Source: Pseudomarimonas arenosa
GTDB lineage: Bacteria > Pseudomonadota > Gammaproteobacteria > Xanthomonadales > Xanthomonadaceae
DNA length: 64,000 bases
Assembly (NCBI RefSeq): GCF_014841215.1
Contig: NZ_JACYTR010000005.1
Location: forward strand, 123,477-187,476
Direction: 5' to 3'
The notes under the pieces were generated by a model. That model was given only the letters and a program-made list of their open reading frames with translations. It made no database searches and had not been told where the DNA came from. Position 1 is the stretch's first letter; the number at the start of each line of letters is the position of its first letter. Both the position numbers and the translations under genes were made by a program. This document shows positions 9,263 through 17,539 of the stretch, in pieces.

Positions 9263-12200
9263 GTGGCCTCGCGATTCAATCTCTCCGAATGGGCGCTGAA
9301 AAACCGCTCACTGGTGCTGTTCAGCATGCTGGTGCTGGCCATTGTTGGCGCCTTCTCCTACACCCGGCTTGGGCAAAGCGAAGACCCGCCGTTCACCTTC
9401 AAGGTGATGGTGGTGCGCACCCTGTGGCCGGGAGCGACCGCGGAAGAAATGTCACGCCTGGTCACCGAGCCGATCGAAAAGAAGCTCATGCAGACCGGGC
9501 AATACGAGTTCATCCGCTCGTTCTCGCGCCCCGGCATCTCGCAGGTGATGTATGTGGCACCCGACGGCATGGTCTCCGAGCACATTCCCGATCTCTGGTA
9601 CCAGATCCGCAAGAAGGTCGGCGATATCAAACACACCCTACCCCAGGGCGTGGTCGGGCCATTCTTTGATGATGAGTTCGGCGACACCTACGGCAACATC
9701 TACGCGCTGACTGGCGAAGGTTTCGATTACGCCACGATGAAGGACTATGCCGAGCGCCTGCAGCTGGAACTGCAACGGGTGCCGGATGTGGCCAAGGTCG
9801 AACTGATCGGCCTGCAGGACGAGAAGATCTGGATCGAGATCAGCAACACCAAGCTGGCCCTGCTTGGCGTGGCCTTGCCAGCGGTTCAGCAGGCGCTGAA
9901 CGAGCAGAATGCGGTGATTGGCGCCGGCTTCTTCGAAACCAACAGCGAGCGGGTGCAACTACGTGTTAGCGGGCGCTTCAGCTCGGTGGAAGAGATTCGC
10001 GGCTTTCCCATTCGGGTGGGTGACCGCACCTTCCGCATCGGCGATGTGGCCGAGGTGAAACGTGGCTTCTCCGATCCACCGGCCCCGCGCATGCGCCTGT
10101 TTGGCGAAGACGCCATCGGCCTGGCGGTGTCGATGCGCAAGGGCGGCGACATCATTCAGCTGGGCAGAGCACTGGAAAAGGAATTCGATCAGCTACAGCA
10201 AACCCTGCCGATCGGCCTTGAGCTGCGCAAGGTCAGCGACCAGCCCGCCGCAGTGAAGGCCTCGGTCGGCGAATTCGTGCAGGTGCTGGCCGAGGCGGTG
10301 GCGATCGTGTTGCTGGTCAGCTTCTTCTCGCTGGGATTCCGTACCGGTCTGGTGGTGGCCTTGTCGATCCCGCTGGTTCTAGCCATGACCTTCGCCAGCA
10401 TGCAGTACTTCGGCATCGGCCTGCACAAGATCTCGCTGGGTGCGCTGGTGCTGGCACTGGGCCTGTTGGTCGACGACGCCATCATCGCGGTGGAAATGAT
10501 GGCGGTGAAGATCGAACAGGGCTTCGATCGCCTGCGTGCCGCCGGCTTTGCCTGGGAAACGACTGCCTTTCCGATGCTCACCGGCACCCTGGTGACGGCG
10601 GCCGGCTTTCTGCCGATTGCCACGGCACAAAGTGGCACCGGCGAATACACTCGCTCGATTTTCCAGGTGGTCACCCTGGCCTTGATAGTGTCCTGGATTG
10701 CCGCCGTGGTGTTCGTACCCTATCTCGGCGAACGCCTGCTGCCGGCCAAGGGGCACGGCCATGGCGGCGAGGGGCACGATCCCTATCAAACCAGGTTCTA
10801 CAGCCGCTTCCGCCAGGTAATCGACTGGTGTGTGCGGCGGCGCTGGCTGGTGATCGGCCTGACCATCGGCCTGTTCGTCGGCTCGGTGGCACTGTTCCGC
10901 TTTGTGCCGCAGCAGTTCTTCCCCTCTTCAACGCGCCTGGAGCTGATGGTCGACATGCGTCTGGCCGAGGGCAGCTCGCTGCGCTCAACGGAAGCCGAGG
11001 TCAAGAAACTCGAGGCCTTGCTCGAAGGCAAGGAAGGCATCGAGAACTATGTGTCCTATGTCGGCACCGGCTCACCGCGCTTCTACCTGCCGCTGGATCA
11101 GCAGCTGCCAGCGGCCAACTTTGCCCAGTTCGTCATCCTGACCGAGGATATCGAAAGTCGCGAGGCGCTGCGTCGCTGGCTGATCGATATTCTGCCTGAG
11201 CAGTTTCCGACCTTGCAGGGCCGCGTGACGCGCTTGGAGAATGGCCCGCCGGTCGGCTTCCCGATCCAACTCCGTGTTAGTGGCGAGCATATTGACGAAG
11301 TGCGGCGCATCGCGCGCCGGGTGGCCGATCAGATTCGAGATCACCGGGCGCTGACCAATGTCAGCCTAGATTGGGAAGAGCCGAGCAAGGCCATTCGCGT
11401 TGAGATCGACCAGGAGCGCGCACGCGCCCTGGGGGTGAGCTCGGCCCAGGTGGCACAGTTCATCCGCGGTTCCTTGTCCGGCTCGCACGTCAGCTACTTT
11501 CTGGAAGGCAACGAACAAATTGAGATCCTGCTGCGCGGCCCGGAGGAAGAGCGCCGACGCATGAGCCTGATCGGCAGTCTGTCGGTGCCAACCGCCAGCG
11601 GGCAGAGCATCCCGCTGTCGCAGATCGCCACCCTGGACTACGTGTTCGAAGAAGGGGTGATCTGGCATCGCGACCGTCTGCCCACGGTAACGGTGCGCGC
11701 CGACATTTACGGCGAACAGCAGCCGGCCAGCGTGGTGCAGGAATTGATGCCGGTGCTTGAGGCTGAACGCAGCGGCTTGCCGGATGGCTATCGCCTGGAT
11801 GTCGGCGGCACAGTGGAGGATTCCGCCCGCGGCCAGCGTTCGGTGAACGCCGGCGTGCCGCTGTTCGTGCTGGTGGTGCTGAGCTTGCTAATGCTGCAGC
11901 TGCGCTCGATGTCGCGCACCCTGATGGTGTTCCTGACCGCGCCGCTGGGCTTGATTGGCGTGGTGCTGTTCCTGTTGGTGTTCCAGGTGCCATTCGGCTT
12001 TGTGGCGATGCTCGGCACGATTGCGCTATCCGGCATGATCATGCGCAATTCGGTGATCCTGGTGGATCAGATCGAACAGGACATCGCCCATGGACTGGAG
12101 CCGGCCAAGGCGGTGATCGAAGCCACGGTGCGCCGCTTCCGCCCGATTGTGCTCACCGCACTGGCGGCTGTGTTGGCGATGATCCCGCTGTCGCGCAGCG

Positions 12201-12328
12201 TGTTCTTCGGACCGATGGCAGTGGCGATCATGGGCGGATTGATGGTGGCCACGGTGTTGACCCTGTTGTTCCTGCCGGCCCTTTATGCGGCCTGGTTCAG
12301 GGTGAAGCCGTTGGCTAAGGGGGCGTGA
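9263..12328 (+). CDS. RND efflux pump, inner-membrane subunit
   Basis: The 1021-residue product is a proton-driven AcrB-type transporter. It has an N-terminal membrane helix (SLVLFSMLVLAIVGAFSYTR), a first periplasmic porter domain, the proton-relay helix with paired acids (LGLLVDDAIIAVEMM), a second helix after about residue 525 and a second porter domain. I place the start at GTG 9263-9265, with AAGGAG at 9251-9256 overlapping the TAA of the adaptor gene, which points to translational coupling. An upstream ATG at 9134 would lie inside the adaptor gene out of frame and is rejected. The last codons (VKPLAKGA) have been copied into the tandem array that follows. Confidence 0.95.
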   Translation: MASRFNLSEWALKNRSLVLFSMLVLAIVGAFSYTRLGQSEDPPFTFKVMVVRTLWPGATAEEMSRLVTEPIEKKLMQTGQYEFIRSFSRPGISQVMYVAPDGMVSEHIPDLWYQIRKKVGDIKHTLPQGVVGPFFDDEFGDTYGNIYALTGEGFDYATMKDYAERLQLELQRVPDVAKVELIGLQDEKIWIEISNTKLALLGVALPAVQQALNEQNAVIGAGFFETNSERVQLRVSGRFSSVEEIRGFPIRVGDRTFRIGDVAEVKRGFSDPPAPRMRLFGEDAIGLAVSMRKGGDIIQLGRALEKEFDQLQQTLPIGLELRKVSDQPAAVKASVGEFVQVLAEAVAIVLLVSFFSLGFRTGLVVALSIPLVLAMTFASMQYFGIGLHKISLGALVLALGLLVDDAIIAVEMMAVKIEQGFDRLRAAGFAWETTAFPMLTGTLVTAAGFLPIATAQSGTGEYTRSIFQVVTLALIVSWIAAVVFVPYLGERLLPAKGHGHGGEGHDPYQTRFYSRFRQVIDWCVRRRWLVIGLTIGLFVGSVALFRFVPQQFFPSSTRLELMVDMRLAEGSSLRSTEAEVKKLEALLEGKEGIENYVSYVGTGSPRFYLPLDQQLPAANFAQFVILTEDIESREALRRWLIDILPEQFPTLQGRVTRLENGPPVGFPIQLRVSGEHIDEVRRIARRVADQIRDHRALTNVSLDWEEPSKAIRVEIDQERARALGVSSAQVAQFIRGSLSGSHVSYFLEGNEQIEILLRGPEEERRRMSLIGSLSVPTASGQSIPLSQIATLDYVFEEGVIWHRDRLPTVTVRADIYGEQQPASVVQELMPVLEAERSGLPDGYRLDVGGTVEDSARGQRSVNAGVPLFVLVVLSLLMLQLRSMSRTLMVFLTAPLGLIGVVLFLLVFQVPFGFVAMLGTIALSGMIMRNSVILVDQIEQDIAHGLEPAKAVIEATVRRFRPIVLTALAAVLAMIPLSRSVFFGPMAVAIMGGLMVATVLTLLFLPALYAAWFRVKPLAKGA

Positions 12329-12790
12329 TCGCGGGCCGCTAGCTAGGATGCGTCATAGGGTGACGTGTCGCCCAGCGATGTGGCGCGATGGTGGGCCACA
12401 GGCCCACCCTACGAGGCCGGAGCATGGTGAATCCGTTGGCTAGGGGCTCGTGATGGTGGCCGCGGCGATGCTTCGTAGGGTGGGTCACGCCCACCGATGG
12501 TGCTCGATGGTGGGCCACAGGCCCACCCTACGAGGCCGGTGCATGGTGAATCCGTTGGCTAGGGGCTCGTGATGGTGGCCGCGGCGATGCTTCGTAGGGT
12601 GGGTCACGCCCACCGATGTGGCGCGATGGTGGGCCACAGGCCCCACCCTACGAGGCCGGTGCATGGTGAATCCGTTGGCTAGGGGCTCGTGATGGTGGCC
12701 GCGGCGATGCTTCGTAGGGTGGACGTGTCGCCCACCGATGTGGCGCGATGGTGGGCCACAGGCCCACCAAGTCGCCGTCCATGGGGTGCG
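12302..12790. repeat. About 120-bp tandem array that includes the pump gene 3' end
   Basis: Four units begin with GTGAAGCCGTTGGCTAAGGG or a close variant (GTGAATCCGTTGGCTAGGGG) at 12302, 12427, 12546 and 12666. The first is the true end of the RND pump gene, including its TGA; the others are extra copies, each followed by GTAGGGTGGG-type and GATGGTGGGCCACAGGCCCA segments. Spacing is 125, 119 and 120 bases. The first unit is the most different. No separate gene is visible between 12329 and 12846. Confidence 0.88.
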
Positions 12791-12846
12791 CCTTGGCGCA
12801 CCGACGAGACTTGCATAACGCAACATTGGTGCGCCCAAGGCGCACC

Positions 12847-13644
12847 CTATATCTGGCCGCTGTATTCGCTTTGACCGAGATCGATGCCCAGCGGGCCGAA
12901 GCGGCGTTCGATAAACAGCCAGCGGCCATCGGCCCATTCGATGATCAGGGTGGTGCAACGCGTGCCGTATGACTCCGACTCGATGAATGGCGAGGACAAT
13001 AGCCGCTCGCGTTCCAGGCCTATGCCGGTATCCGGCAGATCCTCGTCGGGCGCCGGAGAGGTATCGCGCATCAACACAAACAATGGGTTAAGGAGAAGCG
13101 GATCCAGCGCCTGCTCTGCCTGCAGTTGATCGCCCACGGCCTGCAGCCACTGCCGCATTGCCTGGGTGATTTTTTGCAGCTTGGGCCAGGGCGTGTCCAG
13201 GGCGGCATTGGAGACGGCGTGGACGCCGTGGGTCAGTGTGTCGGCGTGCCAGGCCGGTCGATTACCGCAATAGCGCAAGGCTTCGTCATCGCGCAACAGC
13301 AGGTTGTAGGGACCGGTGTCGGTGGATTCGGCGTCGGCCTTCTTGGCGAAACTTGCCCAGTCCTGCCCGAGGCTCATCCAATCGACCACCAGGCGGCCGC
13401 GCGAGTGCCGCCAGTCATCGCGAAACGGCAGCTGACGCACATTGGTCACCGCCGCCAGTCGTCCTCCGGGTTGATAGGCCAGCCAACTGCCACCGGCCTT
13501 GGCATCGAGCCCGGCCAGATAAGGCGGGGCGGCCGCGCGCCAGTCGGCCGCAAGGCTGGGTCGGGCATGCAGCTCGTCGCGATTGGCCAGCAGGACGAAG
13601 GGCAGTCCGGGGTGGACGCGGTCAGCCCAGGTGATCAGGCACAT
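12847..13644 (-). CDS. NRDE-family protein (TANGO2-like)
   Basis: The 265-residue product starts MCLITW and carries the family signature ANRDE at residues 20-24, then GGSWLAYQPGGRLAAVTN and a C-terminal RFGPLG region. This is the NRDE/TANGO2 fold; the Cys at position 2 sits where an N-terminal nucleophile would be exposed. Proteins of this family have been linked to haem or lipid handling in eukaryotes, but the bacterial role is not settled. ATG start at 13644. It is monocistronic, converging on the repeat array behind the RND pump. Confidence 0.85.
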   Translation of the reverse strand: MCLITWADRVHPGLPFVLLANRDELHARPSLAADWRAAAPPYLAGLDAKAGGSWLAYQPGGRLAAVTNVRQLPFRDDWRHSRGRLVVDWMSLGQDWASFAKKADAESTDTGPYNLLLRDDEALRYCGNRPAWHADTLTHGVHAVSNAALDTPWPKLQKITQAMRQWLQAVGDQLQAEQALDPLLLNPLFVLMRDTSPAPDEDLPDTGIGLERERLLSSPFIESESYGTRCTTLIIEWADGRWLFIERRFGPLGIDLGQSEYSGQI

Positions 13645-13708
13645 CGAGGCTTGCCCCCTTCCCAGGAACCGATGTCATAACCCATTGTTTCGCCAACACA
13701 TCGCTCTG

Positions 13709-13731
13709 CCCCTCTCCTCGTGGGAGAGGGG
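13709..13731. repeat. Dispersed C-rich hairpin repeat
   Basis: CCCCTCTCC and GGAGAGGGG face each other across a short loop. This is another copy of the hairpin family seen at 24548-24570. It lies between the NRDE gene and the transsulfuration gene. Confidence 0.6.
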
Positions 13732-13778
13732 CTTGCTCGCCGCGACTCAAAATCCGCGTACAGTTTGCCGCAGAGAAG

Positions 13779-13814
13779 CTCGCCTAACATCAATCAAGAC
13801 TGATGTTAGGCGAG
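13779..13814. terminator. 14-bp perfect hairpin over a stop codon
   Basis: CTCGCCTAACATCA (13779-13792) and its exact complement (13801-13814) enclose an 8-nt loop. The TAA stop of the transsulfuration gene (13806-13808) is inside the stem. It may end transcription or protect the 3' end of the mRNA, but there is no T-run on the minus strand, so a classical intrinsic terminator is doubtful. Confidence 0.5.
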
Positions 13815-14969
13815 TGCGTTGGCCAACTCGGCCTGCAGATCTGCCACATCTTCCACGCCGACACTGAGACGGACCAGATTGTCGCTGATGCCGAGCACAG
13901 CACGGCGTTCCACTGGAACTGAGGCATGGGTCATCAAGGCGGGGTGATTGGCCAGACTCTCGACGCCGCCCAGCGACTCGGCACAGGTGAACAGTTCCAG
14001 ACGCTCCATGAAGCGCCTGGCGCCTTCAAAGCCACCTTTGACGTAGACGCTGATCATGCCGCCAAAACCCTTCATCTGCTGCTTGGCCAGGGCGTGCTGC
14101 GGATGCTGCGGCAAACCAGGATAGATAACCTTCTCCACCGCGCTTTGAGTGGTGAGAAACTCAGCCAGCTGCTGGGCGTTCTCGCAGTGGGCACGCATGC
14201 GCAGATGCAAGGTTTTCAGACCACGCAGGGCAAGGAAGGAATCGAACGGACCCTGCACGCCACCGACCGAGTTCTGCAGGAAGGTCATCTGCTCGCGCAG
14301 TTCGGCATCGTCGCCGACCACGATCATGCCGCCCACCATGTCGCTGTGGCCATTGAGGTACTTGGTGGCCGAGTGCATCACCAGATGCGCACCCAATTCC
14401 AGTGGCCGCTGCAAGGCGGGGGAACTGAAGGTGTTGTCGACCGCGAACCAGATGCCGCGACCGCGGCAGAACTCGGCCAGGCGGGCGATATCGACGATCT
14501 TCAGCGTCGGGTTGGTCGGCGTTTCGCACCAGATCATCTTGGTGTTCGGCTTGACCGCCGCTTCGACTGCGGCCATGTCGTTCAGATCGACAAAGCTGAA
14601 ATCGAGCCCGGCACTGCGGCGACGCACTCGCTCAAACAGCCGATAGGTGCCGCCGTAGACGTCGTCCATGCAGACCACATGACTGCCGGTGTCGAGAATA
14701 TCCAGCACCGTCGAAGTGGCGGCCAGACCGGAGGCGAACGCGTAGCCATTCGTTCCGCCTTCGAGCGCGGCCACGCAGCGTTCGTAGGCAAAGCGGGTCG
14801 GGTTGTGGCTGCGAGAGTACTCATAGCCCTGATGCACGCCCGGACTGGACTGGGCATAGGTACTGGTGGCGTAGATCGGCGGCATCACCGCGCCGGTGCT
14901 GGGATCAGGCGACTGACCACCGTGGATGGCCAGGGTGCCGATGCCGTGATTGGAGTGGTTTGCGCTCAT
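13806..14969 (-). CDS. Cystathionine gamma-synthase/gamma-lyase family PLP enzyme
   Basis: The 387-residue product is a Cys/Met-metabolism PLP enzyme. It shows YEYSRSHNPTR, the cofactor-holding YAFASGLAATS loop, VDNTFSSPALQRPLELGA and the Schiff-base lysine K203 in SATKYLNGHSD. Family members either make cystathionine from an activated homoserine (MetB) or cleave it to cysteine (gamma-lyase). The cystathionine beta-synthase gene about 400 bases upstream on the same strand argues for the gamma-lyase role in reverse transsulfuration, converting homocysteine to cysteine. I leave the symbol empty because sequence alone does not separate the two activities. Confidence 0.93.
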   Translation of the reverse strand: MSANHSNHGIGTLAIHGGQSPDPSTGAVMPPIYATSTYAQSSPGVHQGYEYSRSHNPTRFAYERCVAALEGGTNGYAFASGLAATSTVLDILDTGSHVVCMDDVYGGTYRLFERVRRRSAGLDFSFVDLNDMAAVEAAVKPNTKMIWCETPTNPTLKIVDIARLAEFCRGRGIWFAVDNTFSSPALQRPLELGAHLVMHSATKYLNGHSDMVGGMIVVGDDAELREQMTFLQNSVGGVQGPFDSFLALRGLKTLHLRMRAHCENAQQLAEFLTTQSAVEKVIYPGLPQHPQHALAKQQMKGFGGMISVYVKGGFEGARRFMERLELFTCAESLGGVESLANHPALMTHASVPVERRAVLGISDNLVRLSVGVEDVADLQAELANALA

Positions 14970-14980
14970 AGGATGCCGAG

Positions 14981-15113
14981 TTATTTCCTGATGTGTTTGG
15001 CCAGCGCATCATCGATCTCTCGATGGCGTGGAATGGGCTGCTTCTGCCCGGTTTGCGGATTCTGGTAGATGTCCTGCCGCCAGAATGAGTCGAATTAGCT
15101 CATTGCGCTTCAA
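14981..15113 (-). pseudogene. HicA toxin remnant, internally deleted and frameshifted
   Basis: Two pieces of a HicA-type toxin are visible in different frames. The first reads KRNELIRLILAAGH from a TTG at 15111-15113 that overlaps the end of the hicB-like gene, matching the HicA start (MKRxxLIxLLxxxG). The second reads YQNPQTGQKQPIPRHREIDD and on to a TAA at 14981-14983, matching the HicA end. The middle (normally holding the Gly-Ser-His active-site region) is gone, with a loss of roughly 40-50 bases, and the two halves are out of frame. The toxin should be inactive. Confidence 0.75.
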
Positions 15114-15301
15114 AGCGCGATGTACTTGACCTCGAACTCCTCCGCAACGTCGTCAAGCAGCATCTCGCGATAGGCGCTACGAAGATTCTCTTCAAGTTCC
15201 TCCAGAGACTCCCCCTGGCTCAATATTTCCGGGTGGTCGACGAGCTTGCCGATCCAGTATTGCTCGCCTTTCCAAAAATCAATCTTGAGCTGCGCGGACA
15301 C
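15110..15301 (-). CDS. HicB-like antitoxin, now orphan
   Basis: The 63-residue product (from a GTG at 15299-15301 with AGGT just upstream) has the HicB partial RNase-H-like fold: a strand LKIDFWKGEQYWIGKLVDHP, then SQGESLEELEENLRSAYREM and a short tail. A TTG at 15325 would add eight residues but lacks a ribosome-binding site. HicB normally neutralises the HicA mRNA interferase. The hicA partner directly downstream is broken, so this protein now has no local toxin. It sits between the two transsulfuration genes and is probably read with them. Confidence 0.72.
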   Translation of the reverse strand: MSAQLKIDFWKGEQYWIGKLVDHPEILSQGESLEELEENLRSAYREMLLDDVAEEFEVKYIAL

Positions 15302-15350
15302 AGGGCACCTCGCTGCCTGGGGCAACTGAATTATCTCACCAGCGCAGGCC

Positions 15351-16721
15351 CTACTGCACCCGCCGGCGCAGATAGTTCAGCAGGTCAATACGGGTAATGA
15401 GACCGAGGAAGCGCTCGCCGTGCATGACAATGGCGACGTGGCCCTTGTCGAACACCGGCATCAGCGCCTCGATCGGCGACTTCACATCGAGTTTGTCCAG
15501 GGTGGTGATCATCGCGGTGGAGACCGGATTGCGGAACTTGGCTTCGTCGCCGTACACATGCAACAGCACATCGCTTTCGTCGATGATGCCAACGATGCGG
15601 TCTTCCTCCATCACCGGCAGCTGACTGACGTCGTACAGTTTCATCCGCTGATAGGCCACGGTGAGCAAATCATTCGGCGCCACCACGACGGTATCGCGCT
15701 GCGAGTAGGGGCGCAGGATCAGATCACGCAGATCACCATGCGTATCGCGCTGGATGAAGCCGTTGTCCAGCATCCAGTAGTCGTTGTACATCTTCGAGAG
15801 GTACTTGTTGCCGGTGTCGCAGACAAACACCATCACCCGCTTGGGCATGGTTTGCTCGCGGCAGTACTTCAGCGCAGCGGCGAGCAAGGTGCCGCTGGAC
15901 GATCCGCCCAGCACGCCCTCCTTCAGCAGCAGTTCGCGGCCTGCAGCAAAGCTCTCGGCATCGCTGATCGAATAGGCTTTCTTGACCCGGCTGAAGTCGG
16001 AGATGCTGGGCAGGAAATCCTCACCGATGCCCTCCACCAGCCAAGAGCCGGATTTCTCGCTCAGGGTGCCTTCGTTGATGTACTGGGTCAGGATCGATCC
16101 AACCGGGTCGGCCAACACCAGTTCGGTATCTGGTGAAGCCTCGGCGAAGTACTTCGACAGGCCGGTCATGGTGCCGGAGGAGCCGCAGCCAAACACGATG
16201 GCGTCGAGCTTGCCGTCCATCTGCCGCAGGATTTCCGGACCGGTGCCTTCGAAGTGGGCGCGCGGGTTATCCGGGTTTCCGAACTGATTGATGAAGTAGG
16301 CGTTCGGCGTTTCCTTAGCAATTCGTTCCGCCATGTCTTGATAGTACTGCGGATGTCCCTTGGCAACATCCGAGCGAGTCAGCACAACCTCGGCCCCCAT
16401 CGCCTTGAGGTTGAAGATCTTCTCGCGACTCATCTTGTCCGGAACGACCAGGATCAGCTTGTAACCCTTCTGCTGGGCCGACAAGGCAAGGCCGATACCG
16501 GTGTTGCCGGCGGTGCCTTCGACCAGGGTGTCACCGGGCTTGATCTTGCCGGCCGCTTCGGCCGCTTCGATCATCTTCAGGCCGATGCGGTCCTTGATCG
16601 AGCCGCCAGGATTCTGGCTTTCCAGCTTCAGGAAAAGCTCGCAGGGCCCGGTATCCAGGTTGCGTGCGCGCACCACCGGAGTGTTGCCGATCAAATCCAA
16701 CACACTGTTATGAATCGTCAT
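15351..16721 (-). CDS. Cystathionine beta-synthase with C-terminal CBS pair
   Basis: The 456-residue product has a fold-type II PLP domain followed by two CBS motifs (about residues 335-455). Visible landmarks are K43 in SQNPGGSIKDRIG (Schiff base), the substrate loop EGTAGNTGIGLA and the phosphate-binding GCGSSGTMTG. The enzyme condenses serine (or O-acetylserine) with homocysteine to form cystathionine; the CBS pair may bind an adenosyl ligand. The ATG at 16719-16721 is chosen because the family begins near HNSVLDLIGNTP; a frame reaching 16826 has no support. It forms a reverse-transsulfuration pair with the gamma-lyase-type gene downstream. Confidence 0.93.
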   Translation of the reverse strand: MTIHNSVLDLIGNTPVVRARNLDTGPCELFLKLESQNPGGSIKDRIGLKMIEAAEAAGKIKPGDTLVEGTAGNTGIGLALSAQQKGYKLILVVPDKMSREKIFNLKAMGAEVVLTRSDVAKGHPQYYQDMAERIAKETPNAYFINQFGNPDNPRAHFEGTGPEILRQMDGKLDAIVFGCGSSGTMTGLSKYFAEASPDTELVLADPVGSILTQYINEGTLSEKSGSWLVEGIGEDFLPSISDFSRVKKAYSISDAESFAAGRELLLKEGVLGGSSSGTLLAAALKYCREQTMPKRVMVFVCDTGNKYLSKMYNDYWMLDNGFIQRDTHGDLRDLILRPYSQRDTVVVAPNDLLTVAYQRMKLYDVSQLPVMEEDRIVGIIDESDVLLHVYGDEAKFRNPVSTAMITTLDKLDVKSPIEALMPVFDKGHVAIVMHGERFLGLITRIDLLNYLRRRVQ

Positions 16722-16883
16722 GCAGCGGTTCTCTTGGCAGATCGCCGACAGACTCCATGGCGGGAGTCGTTCGGCTTGAACGGTCGCGGCCAGGCCGCAC
16801 CACCTGTGACCTCCGCGTGCCTGCAACGGCCGACCGCGGGGAATGGGGCAGCATGATAGCCCAGGCCAGACTTTCTCTCAGGC

Positions 16884-16915
16884 AAAAAACAAATCGCCGC
16901 CCGTGGGCGGCGATT
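16884..16915 (-). terminator. Intrinsic terminator behind the DUF465 gene
   Basis: On the minus strand AATCGCCGCCC and GGGCGGCGATT pair around a 2-nt loop (16892-16915) and are followed by TGTTTTTTG. It is 80 bases past the stop of the DUF465 gene, so it most likely ends that transcript. Confidence 0.85.
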
Positions 16916-16995
16916 GTCCTGGCAGCCGGCTCGGCGTGGTCGGCGCGGCGCACTCCTGTGCGGCGCGACCGCCGGGCCCATCAACTGAGAGAGTG

Positions 16996-17214
16996 TCAGT
17001 GCACCCGTTGCTCGAACATCCGGGTCAAGCGGTCTTTGGCAAACAGCTTCTCTTTCTTCATACGCGCAAGGGTGACGTCGTCGAGCGGCAACACGCCCAG
17101 CTCGGCGTCGAGAACTTGCTTGTCGAGCTCCTGATGACGGCGATACAGGCGGCGAAACTCAGCATCGCGCTGCATCAGATTCTCGAGTTCCTTGTGCGGC
17201 TGTGATTCAAACAT
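16996..17214 (-). CDS. DUF465 (YdcH-like) small helical protein
   Basis: The 72-residue product is charged and predicted fully helical: HKELENLMQRDAEFRRLYRR, HQELDKQVLDAELG, and a KKEKLFAKDRLTRMFEQ tail. This is the DUF465/YdcH pattern, a short coiled-coil hairpin of unknown role. It is monocistronic: its ATG at 17214 follows a long repeat region and a strong terminator lies behind it. Confidence 0.85.
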   Translation of the reverse strand: MFESQPHKELENLMQRDAEFRRLYRRHQELDKQVLDAELGVLPLDDVTLARMKKEKLFAKDRLTRMFEQRVH

Positions 17215-17235
17215 CGGCAGACCTCCTCAGGCTGA

Positions 17236-17273
17236 AAACAACAACGCCCCGCTGGCGTAGCCGGCGAGGCGTT
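17236..17273 (-). terminator. Possible intrinsic terminator next to the repeat array
   Basis: On the minus strand AACGCC/GGCGTT plus an inner imperfect stem (17243-17273) is followed by GTTGTTTTC. No gene ends directly before it: the nearest upstream gene on that strand is the OmpA-like gene 1.1 kb away across the array, so it may stop read-through from there into the DUF465 gene. Confidence 0.5.
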
Positions 17274-17539
17274 GGCGGAACGAGCAATGTGTGGATGCGG
17301 GTACCGGTGGTGCACTCGGAACCCGCCACCTGTCGTGAGGCGGCGGTCTCGGCGCTGTCGCAGTCATGCTTCATCGGCCTGCACCCTCTTACTCTGTGCC
17401 AGAGCACAGGCCTCTCACCCTACGCCTGCCCCGAAGGGGTCGCAACCACCGCTCGTCGGGTGGCGGGGCCCGGCGCGGCAGGCTCATTCAAGCACTTGGC
17501 CGGGCCAGCGAAGGGTGGTCCGAGAACCCTTGCGAGGGT

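Noticed and set aside
13806..16721. SAM riboswitch or Met-box control of the transsulfuration genes
   Set aside because: No SAM aptamer core is visible before either gene; only the TPP riboswitch of thiC is convincing in the window.
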